Assembly: GCA_023664625.1 (NCBI GenBank)
Contig: JAMPFD010000002.1
Location: forward strand, 218,441 to 282,440
Length of the DNA stretch: 64,000 nt
Source: Bacillota bacterium
GTDB taxonomy: Bacteria; Bacteroidota; Bacteroidia; Bacteroidales; Bacteroidaceae
Direction of reading: 5' to 3'
A program made the translations under genes and the position numbers. The notes beneath the pieces are model-generated. The model searched no databases. It had not been told where the DNA came from and worked only from the letters and a program-made list of their open reading frames with translations. Below, piece after piece: positions 35,249 to 43,978 of the stretch (positions are counted from its first letter, which is position 1; every line of letters starts with the position of its first letter).

Positions 35249-36688
35249 TTATACCATGGCATATACGATGTCCATAATGCTTTTTCCGAGTCTGTCTGCC
35301 TCCTCCATGGAATGCGCTTCTGAATATACACGTATGATAGGTTCGGTATTTGATTTGCGGAGATGTACCCATTTGTCAGGGAAGTCAAGCTTCACGCCGT
35401 CAATATCATTGACCTGCACATTATTCTCGTTGGAATATTTGTCCTTTACCTGCATAAGGATGGCATCGACATCTGTTTCAGGAGTAAGGTCTATTCGGTT
35501 CTTTGCTATAAAATATTCTGGGAATGTTGCACGCAAAGTATTTGCTGATACACCTTTATGTGCCAAAGATGAGAGGAAAAGTCCTATTCCTGTCAATGCG
35601 TCACGGCCATAATGACTGTCAGGATAGATAATTCCGCCGTTACCTTCGCCGCCAATTACGGCACCGACCTCTTTCATTTTTGTTGTTACGTTTACCTCAC
35701 CGACAGCGGCGGCAGTGTATGTTCCTCCATGAGCTTCCGTCACATCGCGCAATGCACGGGTGGAGGAGAGGTTGGAGACAGTATTGAGTGCCGACAGTGG
35801 AGTCCCGTCTTGCTTTGCCTGCTTCTCCATCTCGGAGAGAATATAGTCGGCGACAGAAACGAGAGTGTATTCTTCACCGAACATCCTGCCGTCCTCACAG
35901 ATGAAAGCAAGACGGTCGACATCCGGGTCCACGACAATACCAAGATTGTATTTTCCTGTTTTCATCTCATTCATGATACCGGTGAGATTCTGCTCCAAAG
36001 GTTCAGGATTGTGCTGGAAATCGCCGTTCGCCTCTTTGTTCAGAAATGTGTATTTAACACCGAGTCTGTCAAGCAGTTGTGGCAGAATGATACCGCCCAC
36101 GGAGTTGATAGAGTCTACGCATACATTGAATCTCGCATTTCTGATAGCCTCAGTGTCAACAAGTTTGAGGTCAAGCACGCTCTGTATATGTCGCTCGTCA
36201 AAGTTCTCTTCTTTATATTTACCGAGACTGTCTACATCTGCGTATTGGAAATCTTCAGCCTCTGCCATGGCGAGAACCTCATTGCCCTCTTTTGCATTAA
36301 GGAACTCACCATGCCTGTTGAGAAGTTTCAGGGCGTTCCAGTGTCGAGGATTGTGTGATGCTGTGATGATAATTCCTCCGTCAGCATGTGCCATTGTAAC
36401 GGCAAGTTCTGTTGTCGGTGTTGAGGCCAGTCCGATGTTTATTACATCGAAGCCCATGCCCATAAGGGTTCCGCACACGATATTCTTGACCATCTCGCCC
36501 GAGATGCGTGCATCTCTTCCGACGACAATTCTGTTCGTCGGCGTATAGTTTGCCTCACTTTGCGTCGTCTTGCGTATAAGTGTGGCGTATGCGGATGTGA
36601 ATTTTACTATGTCAAGAGGATTCAGGGTGTCTCCTGACTGCCCGCCAATTGTACCGCGGATGCCGGAGATGGATTTTATCAGTGGCAT
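35249..36688 (-). CDS. glmM: Phosphoglucosamine mutase / phosphohexomutase
   Basis: 479 aa. It has an alpha-D-phosphohexomutase four-domain layout with active-site Ser111 in 'IIITASHNPRHWNALK', metal loop D254-P-D256-V-D258-R (VVDPDVDRLAF), sugar-binding loop 'GEGNGGIIYPDSHYGRDA' and phosphate-binding loop 'LRKSNTEPIIRVYSEA'. It most likely makes glucosamine-1-phosphate for UDP-GlcNAc and peptidoglycan; a phosphomannomutase role is possible. It is the last gene in a run nucleotidyltransferase-DHH-DUF4827-glmM in which gaps are 21-75 nt. Confidence 0.9.
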   Translation of the reverse strand: MPLIKSISGIRGTIGGQSGDTLNPLDIVKFTSAYATLIRKTTQSEANYTPTNRIVVGRDARISGEMVKNIVCGTLMGMGFDVINIGLASTPTTELAVTMAHADGGIIITASHNPRHWNALKLLNRHGEFLNAKEGNEVLAMAEAEDFQYADVDSLGKYKEENFDERHIQSVLDLKLVDTEAIRNARFNVCVDSINSVGGIILPQLLDRLGVKYTFLNKEANGDFQHNPEPLEQNLTGIMNEMKTGKYNLGIVVDPDVDRLAFICEDGRMFGEEYTLVSVADYILSEMEKQAKQDGTPLSALNTVSNLSSTRALRDVTEAHGGTYTAAAVGEVNVTTKMKEVGAVIGGEGNGGIIYPDSHYGRDALTGIGLFLSSLAHKGVSANTLRATFPEYFIAKNRIDLTPETDVDAILMQVKDKYSNENNVQVNDIDGVKLDFPDKWVHLRKSNTEPIIRVYSEAHSMEEADRLGKSIMDIVYAMV

Positions 36689-36709
36689 GATAGAATACTG
36701 ATTATAAGG

Positions 36710-37387
36710 TTAATCTTTCTTTTGGTAAGTTATTTCATAGAAGCAAGGATATACGTTCGCCGATGCATATTGATGCCCTTGTGTGGACGGAACAATGATG
36801 CGTACCTTTGCTATTTCCTCGTCAGCACTTGTTTGCCTTCCGACTTTTATATAACGTAATGGTACAAGCCAGCCACTCGGCACAGCCGTACCATAGGTTG
36901 AAGTCATGGCTGTTGCATAGATACTTGAGAAAGAGCCGGTGAAAGAGCCGTAAGTGTTAGTCACGCTGAGTTCTTCTGGAAGGATACTGTATCCGTAGCG
37001 GCTATCATTGTTCAGCAGCTGAAGAGTGTCGGACAGAATGTTATATTCTCTAAAGCGGCATTCAAGGACTGTTGTTTCTCCGTTTTTTATTTTCTCTCCC
37101 GTACCCTTGCGCATGATTTGCATATAGATACCGGTAGACTCGAAGAGTACGAACTCGTTCTTCTCAACGTCCGTAATCTCGCCGTTGTTTGTGAAGTCTG
37201 TCTCGGAAATGACGCTGACAGGCTTTGTGAATACAGAGCGTGACACCGATGTGTTTCTTGCAAGAAATTCTGATATTGCGGCATTCTCCTTCTTTTTCAT
37301 ATCAGCGTATGTCTCGCCGTCATTACAACTGAACAGTGATATGATGATTGCTGCAAAGCAGAGAGGGTAGAGTATTTTTTTCATCAA
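36710..37387 (-). CDS. DUF4827 lipoprotein (FKBP-like fold)
   Basis: 225 aa. It has lipobox LFSC (about residues 18-21) after a short hydrophobic signal. The body has the 'YMQIMRKGTGEKIKNGETTV' segment that in DUF4827 and FKBP-type proteins begins the isomerase-like beta sheet, and ends 'ASANVYPCFYEITYQKKD'. The family is envelope-located and lacks proven prolyl isomerase activity. Its place between glmM (21 nt) and the DHH phosphoesterase gene (75 nt) is conserved in Bacteroidales. Confidence 0.82.
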   Translation of the reverse strand: MMKKILYPLCFAAIIISLFSCNDGETYADMKKKENAAISEFLARNTSVSRSVFTKPVSVISETDFTNNGEITDVEKNEFVLFESTGIYMQIMRKGTGEKIKNGETTVLECRFREYNILSDTLQLLNNDSRYGYSILPEELSVTNTYGSFTGSFSSIYATAMTSTYGTAVPSGWLVPLRYIKVGRQTSADEEIAKVRIIVPSTQGHQYASANVYPCFYEITYQKKD

Positions 37388-37462
37388 TGATTTTATTAAT
37401 TTAATGTTTATGCTACAAAAGTAGTAATAATTTGTGAATAACCATTTCGTTATTATGAATTA

Positions 37463-38545
37463 TTAGTATTTAAATTCCGCAATGGCTCTCTTAACAGTCT
37501 TTTCCGCTTCTTCCAGGGAGCAGTACAGACGTCCTCCGGCTGCATTCTTATGACCTCCTCCGTTAAAGAACTGTTCGGACATCTTGTTGCATGGGAAATC
37601 GTCTACAGACCTTAGGCTGACCCATATAAGGTTGTCTTGCTCCGTGTCTTCACGAAGTGATATGGACAGTTTCATTCCGCGGATTTGCAACGGCATGTTT
37701 ACGAGTCCCTCCGCATCGCCTTTAATGAAGCAAAACTTTTTTAGTTCTGCACGTGAGAGAGTGAAGTATGCGCTGTGTCCGTCCTCGGATACGATGAACT
37801 TCTGAAGTATGTGCCCCCATAGTCGTAGGCGGTTGACGGATGAAGTCCAGAAGACATTGCGGTAGATCTTGTCCTTGTTAATGCCGTATGACAATAATCT
37901 GGCAATGACGTTGTATATTTCCGGGGCGGTGCTGTTGTATGTGAACGCTCCTGTATCAGTCATCATACCACAGTATATGCATGTTGCAATCTGCTTGTCA
38001 ATACCGCCGGTATTGTCAGTTTTAGAAGAATCCTGTGCATGACCTGTTGCCTTCTCTTTTTCAAGAGCCTCAATTATGTGGAACACCATTTGCGATGTGG
38101 AGCACATCTCAGGTGCTGACCAGGCCCATGCCGTATCGATATCCGGTTCAAGATGATGGTCTATCAGAATTTTCTCAGCCGTGGAGGAAGATATTGCTTT
38201 AGACATATTCTCTCCGGTTCTCCCGACAGTGTTAAAGTCAAGGCAGAAGACAAGGTCACAGATCTTGAATATCATTTCCGATTTCTCGGTATGTTTGTCA
38301 AAGCGTATGATTTCCTGTGTACCGGGAAGCCACTGCAGAAAATCCGGATAGGCATCCGGGATGATGACTGTTGCGTCTTTGCCGGACAGCTTCAGGAATC
38401 TTGCAAGTGCAAGTGACGATCCGAGAGCGTCTCCGTCAGGGTTATGATGACAGGTTATAACAATGTTCTGAGCTCCGTCAATAAGTTTGCGGAGCTCAGA
38501 GATATATTCGCTTGTAAGTAGGTTTGTCGGTGATGTCTGTTTCAA
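37463..38545 (-). CDS. DHH-family phosphoesterase, NrnA-like oligoribonuclease/pAp phosphatase
   Basis: 360 aa from a TTG start at 38545 ('KQTSPTNLLTSEYISELRKL' follows). The DHH domain includes 'HHNPDGDALGSSLALARFLK' (about 34-53), 'CDLVFCLDFNTVGR' and the signature 'ILIDHHLEPDID' (about 146-157). The C-terminal DHHA1 domain ends 'GGGHKNAAGGRL'. These metal-binding motifs are those of NrnA, which degrades short oligonucleotides and pAp. A poorly conserved insert (about 178-195) is present. The start codon choice is supported only by the frame and domain extent. Confidence 0.88.
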   Translation of the reverse strand: MKQTSPTNLLTSEYISELRKLIDGAQNIVITCHHNPDGDALGSSLALARFLKLSGKDATVIIPDAYPDFLQWLPGTQEIIRFDKHTEKSEMIFKICDLVFCLDFNTVGRTGENMSKAISSSTAEKILIDHHLEPDIDTAWAWSAPEMCSTSQMVFHIIEALEKEKATGHAQDSSKTDNTGGIDKQIATCIYCGMMTDTGAFTYNSTAPEIYNVIARLLSYGINKDKIYRNVFWTSSVNRLRLWGHILQKFIVSEDGHSAYFTLSRAELKKFCFIKGDAEGLVNMPLQIRGMKLSISLREDTEQDNLIWVSLRSVDDFPCNKMSEQFFNGGGHKNAAGGRLYCSLEEAEKTVKRAIAEFKY

Positions 38546-38566
38546 AATACAGATGGTGTTTATTTC

Positions 38567-39490
38567 TTAGAAAAGCTTATTCGGGTATGTTCCGTCAGCC
38601 ACAAGTGCAGAGATTCGGGCAACTGTGTCAGGACGGTCTTCCGCGTATGTCACTCCGAACCATTTTGATGTTGTGTCAAGAACCTTACATGTTGCGGTGC
38701 CCTCATTTATTAGTTTGTTGACCATCAGCGGAATGAAGAACTCTGATTTTAGATTCTCCATATTTGCGGGGTCAGATAGGAACTCTTTGAAGTACTCCTC
38801 AGAGTATTCAAAATAGTCAGGAGTGAATCCCCACATGTTCATGGATACCGGTGTGTTCTCATCTATTGTGATCCACTCGCCGTCCTCTTTGTTGTCGGCA
38901 CGGAATGCTACGTTGCCATTGTCCTGACGGCAGATTTTTGTGCGTTCGACACATGTCGTCAGGTTACCGGTGCCGTCTTTGGAGCAGATGCCGCGTGAAA
39001 CGGTGCCGTTCTCAGAAAGTGTGTTGCCAACACGGAAACCGACCATTGCGTATCGTCCTTTAGCGTTATTCGGGAGTTCCGAGAGGAACTTGCCGATAAC
39101 CTTGAAAGCGTCACGGTTGTAGAAGTCGTCACAGTTGATGACGCAGAACGGCTCCCTGATGACATCCTTGCCCATAAGTACGGCATGGTTCGTTCCCCAT
39201 GGCTTCTGTCTTCCTTCCGGGCATGAGAATCCTTCCGGCAGGGCATCTGTTGCCTGGAAACATAACTCGCACTGCACTTTTCCTTCGTATTTTGAAAGTA
39301 TCTGTGTGCGGAACTGTTCTTCGAAATCTTTGCGGATTACCCATACTATTTTGCCGAATCCGGCCTCAATGGCATCATATATACTGTAATCCATGATGGT
39401 CTCGCCGTTTGGTCCCACGCCGTCAAGTTGCTTCAAACCGCCATAACGGCTGCCCATTCCGGCTGCAAGTAGGAATAATGTAGGTTTCAT
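38567..39490 (-). CDS. Sugar-phosphate nucleotidyltransferase-like protein
   Basis: 307 aa. The start 'MKPTLFLLAAGMGSRYGGLK' is the nucleotide-binding signature of the NTP_transferase family (G-x-G-x-R...K), followed by 'GPNGETIMDYSIYDAIEAGF', 'CVINCDDFYNRDAFKVIG' with the metal-binding Asp pair, and 'NMWGFTPDYFEY'. It likely couples a sugar or phospho-alcohol to a nucleotide. The precise substrate is not clear. It is common next to NrnA-type genes in Bacteroidales. It lies 21 nt upstream of the DHH gene and is probably co-transcribed. Confidence 0.8.
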   Translation of the reverse strand: MKPTLFLLAAGMGSRYGGLKQLDGVGPNGETIMDYSIYDAIEAGFGKIVWVIRKDFEEQFRTQILSKYEGKVQCELCFQATDALPEGFSCPEGRQKPWGTNHAVLMGKDVIREPFCVINCDDFYNRDAFKVIGKFLSELPNNAKGRYAMVGFRVGNTLSENGTVSRGICSKDGTGNLTTCVERTKICRQDNGNVAFRADNKEDGEWITIDENTPVSMNMWGFTPDYFEYSEEYFKEFLSDPANMENLKSEFFIPLMVNKLINEGTATCKVLDTTSKWFGVTYAEDRPDTVARISALVADGTYPNKLF

Positions 39491-39582
39491 GATCTTGTAT
39501 GCTTTTATTTGGTTATTTCCGATGTTGACTGAAATGTATGTTTATGTTTTGTAATATCCGCGTGACCGATAATTCATGACTG

Positions 39583-39873
39583 TCAATAGAACTTGATCTC
39601 TGCAATGACTTGTGCCCCGACTTTCGCGTTCAGCCTCTCTTTCAGTTGTGTACGCATCATGCCGAGTTCCGCACGCATAGCCGGGTTGGTGATCTTCACC
39701 ATTAATGTCTGGTTTCTGATAAACTTCTCCCCTGTGTACCGTGCCACCAGCGTTCCGGCAATTTCTTCCCAGGCATTGATGAGACGTCTTTGTTGCAAAG
39801 GTGTCTCAAGTCCCTGTGCCCTGAGTATTTCCAGGACAATTTCGCTGACAGCTTTCTCTTTGTTTCTGAACAT
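39583..39873 (-). CDS. DUF721/DciA-like protein
   Basis: 96 aa. It has the DUF721 pattern: N-terminal helix 'SEIVLEILRAQGLETPLQQR', 'AWEEIAGTLVARYTGEKFIR' and the terminal KH-like strand-helix 'VKITNPAMRAELGMMRTQLK'. DciA loads replicative helicase in bacteria without DnaC, and the position next to recF supports a role in replication. The Bacteroidetes form lacks the extended C-terminal tail. It starts 64 nt after the recF stop and is co-directional. Confidence 0.8.
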   Translation of the reverse strand: MFRNKEKAVSEIVLEILRAQGLETPLQQRRLINAWEEIAGTLVARYTGEKFIRNQTLMVKITNPAMRAELGMMRTQLKERLNAKVGAQVIAEIKFY

Positions 39874-39937
39874 ACAGAGTGTCTTTGTTGTTTAGGTTTT
39901 CATGCAATGTGTCATGGCAATGCCACAGTGTCAGGTG

Positions 39938-41032
39938 TCATGATACCTCACCTTCATTGATATGGAATATCTTGTGTGCAAGTGTCGTATGTGACAGAAT
40001 CTCGTCAAGATGGTCGCGGTTAGTGTCCGTGATGAATATCTGTCCGAACTGATTGCCGGCTACAAGTTTTACTATCTGTTCTACACGTGATGCGTCCAGT
40101 TTGTCGAATATGTCGTCAAGGAGCAGCAGTGGTGTAGTGTTGCTTGCCGTTTTCCTTAGGAAGTCAAACTGGGCCAGCTTCATGGCGATGACAAATGTCT
40201 TTGTCTGCCCCTGGCTTCCCTCACGTCGCAAAGGGTAGCCGTCAATGGTCATTTCCAGATCGTCTCTGTGTACGCCGTGTAATGAATATCCTATGGCACG
40301 GTCTTTGTGCCTGTCACGTCTGATGATGTCCAGTAACGGACCGCGCTGGCAGTGTGATATATATTTGAGTCCTACAGTCTCATGACTTCCCGATGTGTGG
40401 TCATAGATGCTCCTGAAAAGCGGAATCAGCCTTTCTATGAAATCGTTCCTGAATCCGTAGATGCGTTCTCCTTCACGTGCCATCTCTTCTTCCCAAAGCC
40501 CTAACAGGGCAGAGTCGGGTTCCTCCTCCATCTTCAGGAGTGCGTTGCGTTGCTGAAGTGCGTTGCCGTAGCGTGTCAGAGCATCCATGTATTCAGGCTG
40601 GCACTGGGCTATCACGACATCCATAAACCTTCGTCTGTGTTCACTTCCGCCGTCAATGATAACCGTATCACCTGGTGATACTATTATAAGAGGTATAAGG
40701 CCGATATGCTGTGAGAGACGTTTGTATTCTTTCTTGTTACGCTTGAAATGCTTTCGCGTGCCACGTTTCATACCGCAGTAAATCTGCTCTTCGTTACCTT
40801 TGTCGTCTTCGTACAGCCCGTCGAGCACAAAAAAGTCTTCTTCATGCCGGACAAGCTGGGAATCAGGAGAAGATGTGTGGCTCTTGCAAAAAGACAGATA
40901 ATATACGGCATCAAGGATATTAGTCTTCCCCATGCCGTTGCTGCCAATGAGACAATTGATGTTGGGAGACAGCTCAAGCGTAGCCTCCTTTATGTTCTTG
41001 TAATTGATAATTGCCAGCTTTTTAAGTCTCAT
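39938..41032 (-). CDS. recF: DNA replication and repair protein RecF
   Basis: 364 aa from the ATG at 41032. The 41053 start is excluded because it lies in or before the -7 element. Walker A 'LIGSNGMGKTNILDAVYYLS' is at about 29-48, the ABC signature-like segment is 'RREGSQGQTKTFVIAMKLAQ', and Walker B 'TPLLLLDDIFDKLDASRV' is at about 306-323. It is an SMC-like ATPase that helps RecR load RecA at gaps. The leader appears very short (about 12 nt). Confidence 0.93.
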   Translation of the reverse strand: MRLKKLAIINYKNIKEATLELSPNINCLIGSNGMGKTNILDAVYYLSFCKSHTSSPDSQLVRHEEDFFVLDGLYEDDKGNEEQIYCGMKRGTRKHFKRNKKEYKRLSQHIGLIPLIIVSPGDTVIIDGGSEHRRRFMDVVIAQCQPEYMDALTRYGNALQQRNALLKMEEEPDSALLGLWEEEMAREGERIYGFRNDFIERLIPLFRSIYDHTSGSHETVGLKYISHCQRGPLLDIIRRDRHKDRAIGYSLHGVHRDDLEMTIDGYPLRREGSQGQTKTFVIAMKLAQFDFLRKTASNTTPLLLLDDIFDKLDASRVEQIVKLVAGNQFGQIFITDTNRDHLDEILSHTTLAHKIFHINEGEVS

Positions 41033-41050
41033 TTTTAAATAAATTTGACG

Positions 41051-41058
41051 CAAAGTTA
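41051..41058 (-). promoter_or_regulatory. -7 element of recF
   Basis: The minus strand reads TAACTTTGC (TAnnTTTG) 18 nt before the ATG at 41032. Confidence 0.65.
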
Positions 41059-41121
41059 GTATTTTTCACTGTAAAAAACAAAAAAAGTAGCATTAAATTT
41101 CATTATGTGAGATAATTTCAC

Positions 41122-41129
41122 TAATTTTG
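41122..41129 (+). promoter_or_regulatory. -7 element of the TPR-ribH operon
   Basis: TAATTTTGC (TAnnTTTG) about 98 nt upstream of the TPR gene. It is divergent from the recF promoter. Confidence 0.6.
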
Positions 41130-41227
41130 CGTCCGAATTGTGGCGTATTCTAAAATGATATTAAATAATTGAATGTAATTTTAGAATCTGTTCCGACATA
41201 GGGTCAAGAAAACAAAAAACAAACAAT

Positions 41228-41917
41228 ATGGAAAATAAAACAGAACAGCAGGCTCAGTCAGCAGAGTCTCTCACAAAAACAGAAGCATTTGTAGTTAAGT
41301 ACAAGAAAGTGATTGGAATAAGCGTTGTGGCACTCCTCGTGGTTGTTGCCGGCGTGATACTTCTGAACACATTCTATATCCAGCCGCGTCAGGACGAGGC
41401 AAGCACAGCAATGGCAAAGGCTCAGGATCTCTTTGCTCAGGAACAGTATGAGAAGGCATTGAACGGTGACGGAGTGAATCTCGGATTCTTGAAAATAGCA
41501 GATCAGTATGGTTGTACGGATGCCGGTAATCTTGCTAATCTCTATGCCGGTCTGTGCTATGCAAATCTTGGCAAGGCGCAGGAAGCAGAGAAGTTCCTCA
41601 GCGAATTTTCAACTGCTGACGATGCCATGGTTTCTCCGGCAGCCGTTGCAGCGCTTGGCAATGTCTATGCAAAACTCAACAAAATTGATGATGCAGTTTC
41701 TGCACTGAAAAAAGCAGCAAAGATGGCCGATTCTGAGTCTGAGACAGGCAATAACCAATCTCTCTCTCCTCAGTTCCTTCTTCAGGCGGGAGAACTTCTT
41801 GAAAGCCAGGGCAAGAAGTCTGAGGCTCTTGAAATATACAAGAGAATAAAGGCGGACTACGTCAACTCTGCGGTATATCGTGAGATAGACAAGTACATAG
41901 AACGCTGCGCAGAGTAA
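41228..41917 (+). CDS. Membrane-anchored TPR protein (YfgM-like)
   Basis: 229 aa. A cytoplasmic start is followed by one membrane helix (about 35-58, 'VIGISVVALLVVVAGVILLN') and a periplasmic TPR part with repeats such as 'LANLYAGLCYANLGKAQEAE', 'AALGNVYAKLNKIDDAVSAL' and 'LESQGKKSEALEIYKRIKAD'. This layout is that of YfgM, a SecYEG/PpiD-associated chaperone; a similar role is a reasonable guess. It lies 2 nt before ribH, so the two are translationally linked. Confidence 0.78.
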   Translation: MENKTEQQAQSAESLTKTEAFVVKYKKVIGISVVALLVVVAGVILLNTFYIQPRQDEASTAMAKAQDLFAQEQYEKALNGDGVNLGFLKIADQYGCTDAGNLANLYAGLCYANLGKAQEAEKFLSEFSTADDAMVSPAAVAALGNVYAKLNKIDDAVSALKKAAKMADSESETGNNQSLSPQFLLQAGELLESQGKKSEALEIYKRIKADYVNSAVYREIDKYIERCAE

Positions 41918-41919
41918 GG

Positions 41920-42390
41920 ATGGCTACAAGAAATTTCTCCGATTACGATAAAAGCAAGGTGCCGAATGCCGAGAATATGTGTTTCGGTATCGTTGTCTCT
42001 GAGCGTAATCCGGAAATTACAGATGCTCTTCTTGACGGGGCGGTCACTACCCTTGAGGGCTTTGACGCTCTGCCTGAGAATATCCACGTGAAGCGTGTGC
42101 CTGGGACAATGGAACTTGTTTATGGAGCACATCAGATGACTCTTAACGATGGATATGATGCCGTCATAGCATTGGGATGCGTTGTAAAAGGCAAAACTCA
42201 TTCCTTTGACTGTGTGGTGAATAGTGTGACGGCAGGCTTTGCACAGCTGAATGTCACAAGTGCCGTGCCTGTAATCTTCGGAATTCTTGCAACGGAGACA
42301 ATGGAGCAGGCAATGGAAAGAGCCGGCGGCGCACTGGGAAACAAAGGTGAGGAATGTGCCGTGGCAGCAATTAAAATGGCAAAATTCTAA
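41920..42390 (+). CDS. ribH: 6,7-dimethyl-8-ribityllumazine synthase
   Basis: 156 aa, the normal length. Family segments are 'CFGIVVSERNPEITDALLDG' (substrate entry), 'VKRVPGTMELVYGAHQM' (P-G-[ST]-x-E loop), 'DAVIALGCVVKGKTHSFDCV' with the catalytic His of KGKTHSFD, and 'PVIFGILATETMEQAMERAG' (the IFGILT-type loop). It joins the pyrimidine dione and dihydroxybutanone phosphate in riboflavin synthesis. Its stop overlaps the start of the next ORF by one base. Confidence 0.96.
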   Translation: MATRNFSDYDKSKVPNAENMCFGIVVSERNPEITDALLDGAVTTLEGFDALPENIHVKRVPGTMELVYGAHQMTLNDGYDAVIALGCVVKGKTHSFDCVVNSVTAGFAQLNVTSAVPVIFGILATETMEQAMERAGGALGNKGEECAVAAIKMAKF

Positions 42391-42779
42391 TGATATTAAA
42401 GGAAATATTAGAGAAATATACATTTGGTGAGATTTTCGCTGAACTCAGTGAAATGATACCTGAGTTGAATCGTAAGCGTCCTGAGATTCAGGAGGCTTAC
42501 GATTTTTTGTTGTCCCAAAACCCTGTTGCTTCCAAAAAGAAGATAACTTATCGGCTGATAGAGGCGGAGGACAGTGACGACTGCTTTGTAGGAGCAGAGG
42601 ACCGTTGTTTCGAAGCACAATGGAATGTGCTTCTCGGCAAGGAGGTCATCGTTGACGATGATGTCGAAATTTCAAGTTTCGAGATAGCATGCAACGCCTT
42701 CCTCTGCATATTGCTCATAGGCTTCAAGCCACGGCGCTTCACGGGACTTAACGCTGAACTGTTGGAAATGCTTGGATGA
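42390..42779 (+). CDS. Conserved-looking small protein of unknown function
   Basis: 129 aa, starting MILKEILEKYTFGEIFAELS. It is acidic and soluble, with 'AQWNVLLGKEVIVDDDVEIS' and 'GFKPRRFTGLNAELLEMLG' near the end. It has no membrane or catalytic motif. The ATG overlaps the ribH stop (TAATG), implying coupled translation. I do not recognise a function; similar ORFs of this size are known in Bacteroidales. Confidence 0.6.
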   Translation: MILKEILEKYTFGEIFAELSEMIPELNRKRPEIQEAYDFLLSQNPVASKKKITYRLIEAEDSDDCFVGAEDRCFEAQWNVLLGKEVIVDDDVEISSFEIACNAFLCILLIGFKPRRFTGLNAELLEMLG

Positions 42780-42841
42780 CGGCTTTTTCCCTGTCATCTT
42801 TTAAACACTCCGCACAAATGAGTATAAAACTGAAAATCACA

Positions 42842-43411
42842 ATGCTGAAAACACATCTTATAATATTCGTTGCTTCTCTCTTGCTTATTGCTTCATGTAA
42901 CGATAAGCCTGAAAAGCAGGATATAATAGTGCCTGCCCCGAAAGCTGAGGTTAAGAAGGGGCCTCAACAGATGCCGCCTACACGCCAGGAACGGGATGTG
43001 GACTGGCTTGGAAAAGAATATTCCGTATCCGTTTTAAGAACAGCGGACAAAACACTTCCACTGGTTAAGGACGAGAACGGCCAGGAATATTATGACAATA
43101 CCATAGATGTGAAGATTCTTCGTACCGACGGGACGGAAGCTTTTCATAAGAAATTCACGAAGCAGAGCTTTGCTTCCTATGCCGGGAACAGCTCTTTGGT
43201 GAATGAAGGGGTTTTGTTGGGCATTGTTTTTGACAAGGTGAAAGACGGCAATATTGTCTTTGCCGTCAGTGTCGGCTCCCCGGACATGCAGAGCGATGCC
43301 TTCATTCCGTTGGTGATGAAAGTTGATAGAATGGGAAATCTTTCCATTTCTCTTGATACTCAGATAGATACGAATGCGGAAAACGGAAGTGATGAAGAGG
43401 ATGGAGTCTGA
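42842..43411 (+). CDS. DUF4738-type lipoprotein
   Basis: 189 aa from the ATG at 42842, giving the lipoprotein signal 'MLKTHLIIFVASLLLIASCN' (Cys at 19). An ATG at 42818 would add eight residues and cannot be excluded. The mature part has a Pro-rich spacer, then a beta domain 'VSVLRTADKTLPLVKDENGQ...YYDNTIDVKILRTDG', consistent with DUF4738. The C-terminus is acidic. Function unknown, envelope location. It is last in the TPR-ribH-ORF operon. Confidence 0.72.
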   Translation: MLKTHLIIFVASLLLIASCNDKPEKQDIIVPAPKAEVKKGPQQMPPTRQERDVDWLGKEYSVSVLRTADKTLPLVKDENGQEYYDNTIDVKILRTDGTEAFHKKFTKQSFASYAGNSSLVNEGVLLGIVFDKVKDGNIVFAVSVGSPDMQSDAFIPLVMKVDRMGNLSISLDTQIDTNAENGSDEEDGV

Positions 43412-43703
43412 CACATATGTTTGCCGTACAATAATGATTCCTATGGAAAAATTATTGTATAATTATGGAAAAATCTTATAACCTCTTTATGCATAAGAGG
43501 CTGGAGAGAATGGCAGAAATTCGGGTGACGAATTGGCAACCGTGTCTATTTCTGCGCTTTACTGTGAGTTGCTTAACTTAGTCACTCGTCTTGGTGCAAA
43601 GATTTGCCTATTTTATAAAACAGCAAGTATAATCGTTTTGGATTTGAGTCCTATATCAACGATTTTTCAGGTTTTCCCATAAAACAGTCAGTTTACTTCT
43701 TTT
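43412..43703. other. Gap between the ribH operon and the accessory islet
   Basis: About 290 bp with no supported gene. It contains AT-rich repeats of GGAAAAATTATTGTATAATT character and a short palindrome CCTCTTTATGCATAAGAGG at about 43476-43494 that could terminate the operon. Confidence 0.4.
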
Positions 43704-43737
43704 AAGTGAAAAGAAATCACTATATTTGCATGCAAAT
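43704..43737 (+). promoter_or_regulatory. Promoter with nested operator-like palindromes upstream of the XRE remnant
   Basis: The -7 element TATATTTG (43721-43728) is overlapped by the perfect palindrome ATTTGCATGCAAAT (43724-43737), with a second dyad GTGA-N7-TCAC just upstream (about 43706-43720). This is the layout expected for autoregulation by a small XRE repressor. Confidence 0.55.
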
Positions 43738-43753
43738 AACAAGTTTTATTGAT

Positions 43754-43973
43754 ATGGAAACTGACAAAAACCGTGAAAGTGGTTTTCGCAGATAAAAAGA
43801 CGACAAACAAATGGTTATGTGAGCAACTAAACGTTAATCCATCCACTGTATCCAAATGGTGCACGAATAGCTCCCAGCCAGATCTTGAGACTTTGGTTAA
43901 GATATAAAAGTTATTAGATGCTGAATTGAAAGAAATGTTCAAGAAACAATACATAGAATCAATAAAAATCTAA
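43754..43973 (+). pseudogene. Broken XRE-family helix-turn-helix regulator
   Basis: The ATG at 43754 gives only 13 codons. The real protein frame is +1 from about 43773: 'VKVVFADKKTTNKWLCEQLN...VNPSTVSKWCTNSSQPDLET...LVKI', then a TAA at 43905-43907, and the same frame continues 'KLLDAELKEMFKKQYIESIKI' to 43973. The intact family is about 65-70 aa with the HTH 'TNKWLAEQLGK...TVSKWCTN.SQP'. So there is one frameshift and one nonsense mutation. A GTG start at 43773 could still give a 44-aa HTH peptide. Confidence 0.75.
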
Positions 43974-43978
43974 TCCAA

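Noticed and set aside
34932..35612. Hydrophobic plus-strand ORF starting at a GTG
   Set aside because: It runs through the glmM terminator and then antisense to glmM; only the first 70 codons look membrane-like. Not enough support for a gene.
41033..41053. Longer recF start at 41053
   Set aside because: It overlaps the -7 promoter element; the ATG at 41032 gives the family N-terminus MRLKKLAIINY.
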